Below, piece by piece: positions 34,001 through 43,100 of a DNA stretch of 64,000 nt. Within the stretch, counting starts at the first letter, position 1. Each line of letters opens with the position of its first letter. A program made the position numbers and the translations under genes. Under the pieces are notes generated by a model. It was not told the origin of the DNA. It searched no databases and saw nothing but the letters and a program-made list of their open reading frames with translations. The stretch comes from Streptomyces sp. 840.1 (GTDB lineage Bacteria; Actinomycetota; Actinomycetes; Streptomycetales; Streptomycetaceae): assembly GCF_003751445.1 (NCBI RefSeq), contig NZ_RJUU01000003.1:558001-622000 (forward strand), given 5' to 3'.

Positions 34001-37000
34001 CCCGAGCCCGGACCGGCATCGGAGGCCGGGGCTCCGCCGGGCTCCTGGGGCGGGGACGGCGTCGACGGCAGCTGGTACGCCGCCGTCGAGAGCGTCCAGC
34101 GGCAGACGGCGCAGGCCCACGCGGCCTGCCAGCGCATGCTGACGGACAGCCATATCGCCTTCCTGCGGATGACCGAGACGACCCTGGCCGCGATGCTCGG
34201 CGCACCGCGCACGGGTGGGGCCGCTGACCTGCCCGCGCACCCGGCCTCGGACCCGCGCACCGGCGGAGACCTGGACGCGCCCGTCCCCCCGGCGCCGCTG
34301 CCGCTCCCCCGCTCCTCGTCACCGCGACCCGTGCCCGTACCCGTGCCGGAGCCGGTACCCGTGGTTTCGCCGGCCCCTCCGGTTCCTGCGGCTCAGGCCG
34401 TGCGCGTTGTCCGGGCAGCGGCGCCCGCACCCGTGGCCGCCCCCGCACCGGCCGACGGCCCGGCGCCGCTGTCGCCCTCGGAACTGGAGGAACTGCTGCT
34501 GTCCGTGGTGGCGCGGCTCACCGGCTATCCCGCCGCCATGCTCAACATGGACATGGAACTGGAGGCGGATCTGGGCGTCGACTCCATCAAGCGCGTCGAG
34601 ATCCTGTCCGTCATGCGCCGCGAGGTGCCCGACGTCGGCGCGGGGGACATCAGCCGGCTCGGCAAGCTCCGTACCCTGCGCGAGATCGTCGACGCGCTCA
34701 CCGACGGCGCCCCGGTGGCCTCCGGGCCCACGGCACCGGAGGCCACCGACCCCCCAGAGCCGCCCGGAACCACCGCAGTCACTGAAAGCAGCACGAACAC
34801 CACCAACACCACAGCCACCGCATCCGCGCTGCCCGCCCCCCGCACCGGATCGGGCGAGCGGACGCCGCTGACGAGGCTGGTGCCCCGGACGGTGGAGTCG
34901 CCGCCGTCCGGGCTGGCCACGGCCGGGCTGCTGGACGGGCCCGTCGTGGTGACCGACGGCGGCACGGGCGGGTCCGCGATGGCCGGCCTCGTCGCGCGGA
35001 AGCTGACGGAACGCGGCGTGGACGCCACCGTCGCGGCGGAGGTGCCCTCGCAGGCGTACGGAGTCATCCATCTCGGCGCGCTCACGGCGGACCCCACGCC
35101 GGACGGCGCGCGGGAGGTCCACCTGTCTGCGCTGCGGGCGGCGCGTGCGGTCTCGGCCGCACGGACGGCCGGGGGCGGCGGGCTGTTCGTGACCGTCCAG
35201 GACACCGGGGGCGACTTCGGGCTCGGCGGCGGCGAACCCGGCCGTGCGTGGCTGGGCGGGGTCGCGGGGCTGGCCAGGACGGCGGCGAAGGAGTGGCCGG
35301 ACGCCTCGGTCAAGGTCATCGACTGCCGGCGGGGCGGCCGGGACGACGAGGAGGTCGCCGCGGCAGTCGTGCGGGAGCTGTTCGAGGGCGGCGCCGACCC
35401 GGAGGCGGGCCTGCGGGCGGACGGCACCCGTACCCTTCTGCGGCTGGTACCCGGGCGGGTGACGCCCGGCGGCGCGCCGAGGATCTCCTCCGATTCGGTG
35501 ATCGTGGCCACCGGAGGGGCGCGCGGGGTGACCGCGGCCGCCCTGCTCGACCTGGCCAGGGCCCACCGTCCGAGGATCGTGCTGCTCGGCAGGACCGAAC
35601 CGGCCGCCGAACCCGCCGGACTGACCACGGCGACCGACGAACCGGCCCTCACCCGGCTGCTGGCGGAACGCTCCACCCCGGACGCGGCCGGCGTCTCGCC
35701 CGCCCGGATCGCGGAGCGGGCCCGGGAGATCCTGGCCGCGCGCGAGGTGCGGGCGACAGTGGCGGGGCTGGAGGCCGCAGGGTCGCCCGTCCGGTACATC
35801 CGGGTGGACGCCCGTGACGCTGACGCCCTCGCCGCCGCCCTGCGCGACGTACGCGAGACGTGGGGGCCGGTCACCGGCCTCGTGCACGGCGCGGGGGTCC
35901 TGGCCGACCGGCGGATCGCCGACAAGACCGACGAGCAGGCCGAGTCGGTGATGTCCACCAAGGTGGACGGTCTGCGGGCGTTGCTGGCGGCGACGGCGGA
36001 CGATCCGCTGGACACGATCTGCCTCTTCTCCTCGGTGGCCGCCGTCTTCGGCAATCCGGGGCAGAGCGACTACGCGATGGCCAACGAGGTCCTCCATCAG
36101 GTCGCGTCGGCCGAGCAGGCCCGCCGTCCCGGGTGTCTGGTGCGGTGCGTGGCCTGGGGCCCCTGGCAGGGCGGCATGGTCACCCCGGCCCTGGCCGCGC
36201 ACTTCGGCCGCTCCGGAGTGCCGCTCATCCCGCTGGACCAGGGCGCCTCGGCCTGCACCGCCGAGCTGGACGGCGCCGCCGGCGACGCCCGCGTCGTGCT
36301 GACCGCCGGGGACGACCCGGCCGCCCTCTCCCCGGCGGGTGAACCGAGGCAGGCACAGATGACCGTCCGCTCCGACACCCTTCCGCAGCTGGCCGACCAC
36401 GCCCCCGCCGGTGTTCCCGTGCTGCCCGTCGCCCTGGTCCTGAACTGGTTCACGGCCGCGGCCACGGCCTGGCTGCCGGATCCCGGGCAGCTGGTCCTGC
36501 GTGACCTGCGGGTCTACAGGACGTTCTCCCTGCCCGAACTGCCGGGCGAGGGACACCGGATCACCCTGCTCGGCAGCCGGGGCGCACCCGGGGCGTTCCC
36601 GGAGCTGGAGGCGGAGCTGCTGGGCGAGGACGGCCAGGCGCACTTCCGGGCGGTCCTCGACGCCGGGGAGGGGGAGCCCGACGCTGCTGCCTGGAACACC
36701 CCGGAGGGCCTGAAGCCGCTCTCCCGGGCCGAGTCGTACGACGGGAAGGTGCTCTTCCACGGTCCCCGGTTCCAGGTACTGCGCTCGGTGCGCGGCGTCT
36801 CGCAGCACGGCGCCGAGGCGACCGTCGCGGGCCTGCGCGCCCTGGGCTGGGCCGGTGAGCACTGGCCGCTCGATCCGGCCGCCGTGGACGGCGCGCTGCA
36901 ACTCGCCCTGCTCTGGGGCGAGGAGGTGCTCGGAGCGGCGACGCTGCCGATGGCCGTCGCCGAGTGCAGGGTGCACCGGCGCGGCCCGGTCGACGGCACC

Positions 37001-37129
37001 GTGCGGTGTGTGGTGCGGGGCCGCAAGGCGCACGACACCGGGGCGCGCTGCGACGCGGCGCTCATCGACGCGGACGGGTCCGTCCGGCTGGAACTGATCG
37101 GTGTCGAGCTCGTCCGCCGCCCCTCCTGA
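31013..37129 (+). CDS. PUFA-synthase-like megaenzyme I: KS-AT-ACP-KR-DH
   Basis: 2038 residues from GTG 31013, chosen for the ideal GGAGGAG at 31001-31007; ATG 30953, overlapping the pfaD-like stop, is the alternative. Order: ketosynthase (1-~450; Cys207 in DAACASS, His342 in EAHGTG, then KSQIGHTKCAA), malonyl-type acyltransferase (~560-880; GQGSQYVGMG, Ser670 in GHSFGE), Pro/Ala linker, a single ACP (Ser1191 in LGVDSIKRVEIL), ketoreductase (~1495-1740; ATGGARGV) and a C-terminal hotdog dehydratase with His1796 in HAPAGVPVLP (HxxxGxxxxP). DSIKRVEIL and the domain order are those of PfaA/myxobacterial Pfa2. Only one ACP is present, while PUFA synthases usually have several. Confidence 0.93.
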   Translation: MPAPPHRQVPVAVVGVGALVPGATDAAGYWRIVTGGRDLMTDVPASRWSVADHYDPDPAAPDKTYARRGAFLPEVDFDPMAYGVPPANLPTTDTSQLLALMVADQVLKDAGGPAGVDRDRTGVVLGAAALELLPHMYGRAQRPVWLAALREGGLGESEAQAVCDRISSRFAPWRESTFPGLLGNVVAGRIANRFDLHGINHTTDAACASSLAALSTSVAELSLGRADLVISGGVDTGNDIGMFLCFSKTPALSPSGDCRPFSADADGTMLGEAVVMYALKRLSDAERDGDRIHAVIRGIGTSSDGRSTAIYAPLPDGQARALRRAYEQAGYGPETVELVEAHGTGTKAGDTAELAALTEVFGASGRRDGQWCAIGSVKSQIGHTKCAAGAAGLLKAVMALHHKVLPPTVKVDRPNPAAAAADGPFYVNTETRPWVRPAGHPRRASVSSFGFGGSNFHVTLEEYAPRGAGGRAALRHRSAPSELVLFSGDSLSDLVAPRAGEDRPLAALARESHSSFASTARMRLAVVATDAEDLREKHAQAVALIRRQPGSAFSTPAGVRYACGDAEPGRIGFLFPGQGSQYVGMGAGLAMLAPGAQAVWDRLGGTRFDGLPLHRAVFPPPAFTDDERAARRALLDATEWAQPALAVHALALLEVVRELGLRPDCVAGHSFGELVALHCAGVMDAGSLVDLARRRGELMRDAAVTPGGMLAVAADRSHVAGVLAGGGFGDIWPANHNSPRQVVLSGTSEAVARAEEALSADGTATRRLATSTAFHSPLVRPAVEPLAGYLRTVPLTEPRIEVYGNADAAPYPSAPDEVRDRIAAHIASPVLFQDQIEAMYAAGVRTFVEVGAGAALTGLVGQILGNRSHTAVALDRPARSGADTLHTALGELAVRGVPLDLDTLWAPYAHESPAKEHEPRMTVKISGANCGQFPPAGAASAGPSPAAADGPERGPRPASVHVSASDTPAAPMPAYIPSPVHAPQPSQVPAAPVSWQPEPGPASEAGAPPGSWGGDGVDGSWYAAVESVQRQTAQAHAACQRMLTDSHIAFLRMTETTLAAMLGAPRTGGAADLPAHPASDPRTGGDLDAPVPPAPLPLPRSSSPRPVPVPVPEPVPVVSPAPPVPAAQAVRVVRAAAPAPVAAPAPADGPAPLSPSELEELLLSVVARLTGYPAAMLNMDMELEADLGVDSIKRVEILSVMRREVPDVGAGDISRLGKLRTLREIVDALTDGAPVASGPTAPEATDPPEPPGTTAVTESSTNTTNTTATASALPAPRTGSGERTPLTRLVPRTVESPPSGLATAGLLDGPVVVTDGGTGGSAMAGLVARKLTERGVDATVAAEVPSQAYGVIHLGALTADPTPDGAREVHLSALRAARAVSAARTAGGGGLFVTVQDTGGDFGLGGGEPGRAWLGGVAGLARTAAKEWPDASVKVIDCRRGGRDDEEVAAAVVRELFEGGADPEAGLRADGTRTLLRLVPGRVTPGGAPRISSDSVIVATGGARGVTAAALLDLARAHRPRIVLLGRTEPAAEPAGLTTATDEPALTRLLAERSTPDAAGVSPARIAERAREILAAREVRATVAGLEAAGSPVRYIRVDARDADALAAALRDVRETWGPVTGLVHGAGVLADRRIADKTDEQAESVMSTKVDGLRALLAATADDPLDTICLFSSVAAVFGNPGQSDYAMANEVLHQVASAEQARRPGCLVRCVAWGPWQGGMVTPALAAHFGRSGVPLIPLDQGASACTAELDGAAGDARVVLTAGDDPAALSPAGEPRQAQMTVRSDTLPQLADHAPAGVPVLPVALVLNWFTAAATAWLPDPGQLVLRDLRVYRTFSLPELPGEGHRITLLGSRGAPGAFPELEAELLGEDGQAHFRAVLDAGEGEPDAAAWNTPEGLKPLSRAESYDGKVLFHGPRFQVLRSVRGVSQHGAEATVAGLRALGWAGEHWPLDPAAVDGALQLALLWGEEVLGAATLPMAVAECRVHRRGPVDGTVRCVVRGRKAHDTGARCDAALIDADGSVRLELIGVELVRRPS

Positions 37130-37179
37130 CCGCACCCGGCCCCGGCCTCCGCCCTGCCGTGAAGTGAAGTGAGACCCGC

Positions 37180-40100
37180 ATGCCTGTCGAACCCATCGCC
37201 GTCGTCGGCCGGGGCTGCGTGCTGCCCGGTGCGCTCGATCCGGACACGTTCTGGGAGAACATCGCCGCCGGCCGCCTGAGCCTGTCGGCCGCACCCGCTG
37301 ACCGGTGGCGGCTGCCGCGCCAGTGGGCGATGGGCTCGGTGGACGACCACCTCGACCGCACCTGGACCGATGTCGGCGGGTACGTCCGCGGGTTCGCATC
37401 GGTCTTCGATCCGGGCGGCTTCCTGATCGCCCCGGAGCGGATCGCGTCGCTGGACCCGCTCTTCCACTGGGTGCTGTACGGGGTCCGGCAGGCGCTCACC
37501 GAGGCGGGCCGCTCCGGCCCGTTGCCGCGCGGGGGGCTGGTGCTGGGGAACCTGTCGTATCCCACGCCCGCCGGGGCGGCCTTCGCCGAGCACGTCTGGC
37601 TGTCGGCGCAGCGCCCCGCTCTCCGGGACGCCCTGCTGAGCGGTGAGCGCGGTGCGCGCCCCGACGCCCGTAACCGCTTCTCCTCCGGGCTGCCCGCCCG
37701 GCTCGCCGCCCAGGCGCTCGGCCTCGGCGCCGGGGCGTGGTCCCTCGACGCCGCCTGCGCGTCCTCGTTGTACGCGATCAAGCTGGCGTGCGACCGGCTG
37801 CACGACGGCACGGCCGACCTGATGGTCGCCGGCGCGGTGAGCCGCCCCGACCCGCTCTACCTCCACGTGGGGTTCTGCGGGCTGTCCGCGACCAGCCGCA
37901 CCGGGCGCAGCCGCCCCTTCCACCGGGACGCGGACGGGCTGGTGCACGGCGAGGGCGCCGGCTTCGTCGCCCTGATGCGGCTGTCCGAGGCGCGCGCCGC
38001 CGGTGTGCCGGTGCTCGGCGTGATCCGCGGCGTCGGGCTGTCCAACGACGGGCGTGGTTCGGGTCTGATCAGCCCGTCGGAGGAGGGCCAGGTACGGGCG
38101 ATGCGGCTGGCGTACGACGTCGCGGGGGTCCCTCCCGAGTCGGTGTCGCTCGTGGAGTGCCATGCGACAGGGACGCCGGTCGGTGACGCGGTGGAGGCGC
38201 GCGGCATGGCCCGGGTCTTCGGGGCGGCGGACGACGTGCCGATCGGTTCGGCGAAGTCGAACGTCGGGCACCTGCTGGCCTCGGCGGGCGTGGCGGGGCT
38301 GTTGAAGGTGCTCGGCGCGATGCGCGCGGGGGTCCGCCCGGCGACGCTCGGCGCGCAGCAGCCGCTGGACGCGCTGTCGGGTACCCCGTTGCGGCTGCTG
38401 TCCGCTGCGGAGGAGTGGACGGGGCAGCGGCGGGCCGCGGTGAGCGCGTTCGGGTTCGGCGGTACCAACGCCCACCTGATCGTCGACCCACCGGACGCCG
38501 TTCCCGTGTCCGCGGCCCGGCACGGCGGCAGGGCCGAGCGGGTACCGGTGGCGATCGTGGCCGTCGGCGCCCGGGTCGGCGAGGGCACGTCCGCCGAGGA
38601 TCTGCGCCGGGCGGTGCTGGGTGGTGAACGGCGCGGCCCCGTCACGGAGATCCCCGTTGAGCTGCCGGGCCTGTGCTTCCCGCCGCTGGCCCTGGAGCGG
38701 GCCGTGCCCCATCAGCTCCTGGTGCTGGAGGCGGCCCGGGAGGCCGTACGGGGGGTGAGCCTGCCCCGCGAGCGGACCATGGTGGTCATCGGAACCGGGG
38801 TGGACCCCCAGGTGGCCCGCGCGGGTGCCCGCTGGCGGGTGCCGTTCTGGCTGGAGCGGTCGGGCGTGCACGTCACCGGCGCCTCGGCGGATTCCGCCCG
38901 GGGGGCGTTCACTCCCCCGATGACGGCGGAAGGGGTGGTGGGCAGCATGCCGAACCTCGCGGCGAACCGCATCAGCACCCAACTTGACCTGGCGGGCCCC
39001 GGGTTCACGGTCTCCGCCGAGGAGGCCTCCGGGCTGATCGCACTGGAGCTCGCGGCGCGGGCCATCCGTTCGGGTGAGGCCGACGCCGCTCTCGTCGGTG
39101 CCACCGACCTGTCCTGCGAGGCCGTCCACCGGGCTGCTCTGCGGGAGCTCGGCCACCGGGACGAGCCCGGGGACGCGGCCGTCGTCCTGGTCCTCAAGCC
39201 CCTGGCGGCCGCCCGCAGGGACGGCGACACCGTGGTGGCCCTGCTGGACGAGGGTGCCGCCGGGGAACCCGACATGGTCATCGGGGACGGCCCGGACGCG
39301 GTGTTCGACCCGTCGTCGGTCTTCGGGCGCGCCCATGCCGCGTCCGGCCTGGTCTCCGTCGCGGTCGCGGCACTCTCCCTCCAGCACCGCGCGGTGCCCC
39401 GCCCCGGCGGGCCCGCGGACGCCGGAGCCTTCGCCCGGACGGCGCGGGCGGTGGCGCTGCCGCTGGAAGGGCCGGCCGCGAGCGTACGGCTGCGCGCGGG
39501 GGACGTCCTGCCGTGGCTGCGGGGCACGGCTCCGCGCCTGCACGTCTTCTCCGGGGCCGATCGTCAGGAGGTGCTGGCCGCGCTGGACTCCGGTACGCGT
39601 TCCTCGGCCGGCCCGGCCCGCCTCGCGCTCCTTGCCGACGGGGACACCGTGCCGGCCGGCCGCAGGGAAGCCGCCCGCCGCTGGCTGGCGGAGGGCGGGG
39701 CCCGCCCCGCCGACCTGCTGTACCGGGACGGTCCGGTCGGCGGGCAGACCGCCTTCGTCTACACGAACGGCTCGGCCGCCTACCCGGGTATGGGCCATGA
39801 GCTGATGCTCGCCCTGCCGTCGCTGGGCGAGGCGGTGCGGGAGGGGCACCGCGAGATGACCGCCCGGCTGCGGTCCGGGCCGGAGCCGGGTGTCCTCGGG
39901 CAGATCTGGGCCGCCGCCGAACTGGCGGTCTCCCACACCGTGCTCAGCCGCGACCTGCTCGGGCTGCGGCCGGACGCCGCGCTCGGGTACTCATCGGGCG
40001 AGTCGACGGCGCTGGTCGCGCTGGGGGCCTGGCCTGACTCCGCGGGGCTGTTCGAGGCCGTCCGGGCCAGTGGTCTGTTCACGACCGAACTCACAGGTGA

Positions 40101-43100
40101 GCTGCGGGCGGTCCGGCGTTACTGGCGGCAGCGGGGGATCCAGGGCTCGCGGTGGTCGAGCTATCTGGTCGGAGCACCGCTGGAGACCGTCCGGGCGCAG
40201 ATCGCGGCGGACGCCTCGGTCCACCTGCTGGCGGTGAACGCGCCCGGTGTCTGCGTCATCGGCGGCGAGTCGGTGGCGTGTGCGGCGGCCGTGGCCAGGA
40301 TCGGCGCCGACCGGGCGATCGAGCTGGACTACGACCTGGCGGCCCACGCACCGGAGCTGGCCGAGGTCGCGGAGGTGTGGCGCGAGGTCCACCGCCGTCC
40401 CACGGTCGAGGTGCCCGGGGTGCGGTTCTACAGCGGGGCCACCGGGCGGGCGTACCGGCTGACGGAGGAGCGGGCCGCCGAGGCGATCACCGCCCAGGGG
40501 CTCGGCACGATCGACTTCGCGGCCACGGTCGAGCGGGCGTGGGCGGACGGCGTCCGGGTGTTCGTGGAGCACGGGCCCCGGAGACTGTGCACCGGCTGGA
40601 TCAAGCGGGTGCTCGGCGACCGGGAACACGTGGCCGTCGCGCTGGACGCCTCCGAGGACACCGGGCTGCGGCAGCTGTGCCTCGCGGTCGGCGAACTCGT
40701 CGTCGCCGGAGTGCCGGTGCGGGCGGACGCGCTGTTCGCCCGGCTCGCCGAGGCCTCGGGCCGGCTCGCGCCGCCCGGCCCCACCGTCACCATCGCCGTA
40801 CCCCCGACCCCGTGCCTGCCTCCCCTGGAGCGTGCCGTGACCGTTCTGCCCCGGGCGCCCGAGCTGGCCCCCGTACCGGACCGGAGCCCCGTCCTGCGCG
40901 GCGCCTTCCCCGCCGGGGCCGGCGTCGCCGTACCCGCGCCCTCCTCCCCCGCAACCTCCCGCGCTCGTGCGGCAAGTGCGGCGGGAGCCGGGGCGTTGGC
41001 CGCCCTGCACGCGCTTCACGTCGCCGAGCTGCACCAGGAGGTGATGGCCGCGCACACCGAGGCTCATCAACGGTTCCTGCGGGTGTCGGCACTCGCCGTC
41101 CAGGCACTGACCACCGCCGGCAGGCCGGCAACCGGGCCCCGCGAAGCGGACTTGATCCCAACGGGATCCCCCAGGCTGGTGGCCGGGCCGACCGAGCCCG
41201 GCCCGGTCCCGGCGAGAGACCTCAGGCCGGGGCCGAAGTTCGACCGCGCCCAGCTGGAGCACCTCGCCTCCCGCGAGGTCTCCGCGCTGTTCGGGCCGCG
41301 CTTCGCCGAACAGGACGGGTACCCGGTACAGACCCGGATGCCCGGACCGCCCATGCTGTTCGCCGACCGGGTCACCGGCATCGACGCGGTGCCGGCGGCG
41401 CTGACGATGGCAGGTCCGGTGCGCACGGACGGGACGATCTGGACGGAGACCGACGTCCTGCCCACCAGCTGGTACCTGGACTCCACGGGGCGCATGCCCG
41501 CCGGCGTACTGATCGAGGCGGGCCAGGCCGATCTGCTCCTGCTCAGCTGGCTGGGCGTCGACCTCCTGAACCGGGGCGAGCGCGCCTACCGGCTGCTCGG
41601 CTGCGAGGTGACGTTCCACGGCACCCCGCCCGAGGCGGGCGACACCCTGTGCTTCGAGATTCATGTCGACGGCCACGCGGAGGCCGACGGTGTGCGGCTG
41701 GCGTTCTTCCACTACGACTGTTACGTGGACGGCGAACTGCGGCTGAGCGTCCGCGAGGGCCAGGCCGGGTTCTTCACCCCGGCGGAACTCGCCGGCAGCG
41801 GCGGTGTCCGCTGGGACCCCGCCGAGCACGCGCCCGCTGACGGCCTGCCGCTCGACCCGCCGGCCGTGCGCTGCGTGCTGTCCCGCTTCGGGCCCGACCG
41901 GTTGCTGGCCCTGGCGCAGGGCCGCCCGGCGGACTGCTTCGGGCCCGGCTGGGAGTCGACGGCTGCCCACGTACGCACGCCTGCGCTGGACGAGAGCCGA
42001 CTGCGGCTGCTGGACGAGGTCGTCGCGTTCGACCCCGCCGGAGGACCGTGGGGGCGCGGGTATCTGCGCGCCGAGACCGCGCTCTCGCCCGACGACTGGT
42101 TCTTCACCGGGCATTTCAAGAACGACCCCTGTATGCCGGGCACTCTGATGCTCCAGGGCGGTCTCCAGGCGATGGCGTTCTACCTGACGGCCATGGGCTA
42201 CACGGTCGACCGGGACGGCTGGCGCTTCGAACCGGTCACCGATCACCCCTCCAGTGCGATGTGCCGGGGCCAGGCGACGCCGGAGGGCCGACGGGTCGTC
42301 TACGAGCTGTTCGTCACGGGCGTCTGCGGCGGACCGGTGCCGACGCTGTACGCGGACGTCCTGGGCTCGGTGGACGGGACGAAGGCGTTCCTGGGCCGCG
42401 GCATGGCGCTCCGGCTGGTCCCCGACTGGCCGCTGTCGCACTGGCGGCACTCGGGCCCGCCCGCCGTGCAGTCCGGCGGCGCCCCGGTGCCCCTGGCACG
42501 GCTCGCCGGGATGGCCGGGCACCGGGAGGAGAAGCCGGTGGCTGTGGCGGCCGACGGGTTCCCCTTCGACTACGCCTCGCTGCTGGCCTGCGCCTGGGGC
42601 CGGCCGAGCGAGGCGTTCGGCGCCATGTACGAGCCGTTCGACGGCACCCGCAGGGTGGCCCGGCTCCCCGGCCCGCCGTACCACTTCATGAGCCGGATTG
42701 TGTCGGTGGAGGGGCCGCAGGCCGGAATGCGGGAGGGCAGTGTCGTCGTCGCCGAGTACGACGTGCCGGACCGGGTCTGGTACTTCGAGGAGAACGGCGG
42801 CCGCGCCATGCCGTTCGCCGTCCTGCTGGAGATCGCGCTGCAGCCCTGCGGGTGGCTTGCCTCGTACGTGGGCAGCGCGCTGACCGGCGGGACGGACCTG
42901 CTGTTCCGCAACCTCGACGGATCGGGAACGGTCACCGGCGAGGTCACTCCGGCGACCCGTACCGTCCGTACCAGGGCGGAGCTGACGCGCGTCTCGCGCA
43001 GCGGAGACATGATCATCGAGTCGTTCCGGGTGGAGTGCACGGCCGACGACGTACCGGTGTACGAACTCACCACGGTCTTCGGCTACTTCCCGCGTTCGGC

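Noticed and set aside
34319..39936. Two long minus-strand open frames opposite the megasynthase genes
   Set aside because: Same reason: complementary shadow of conserved PKS domains, no recognisable protein sequence.
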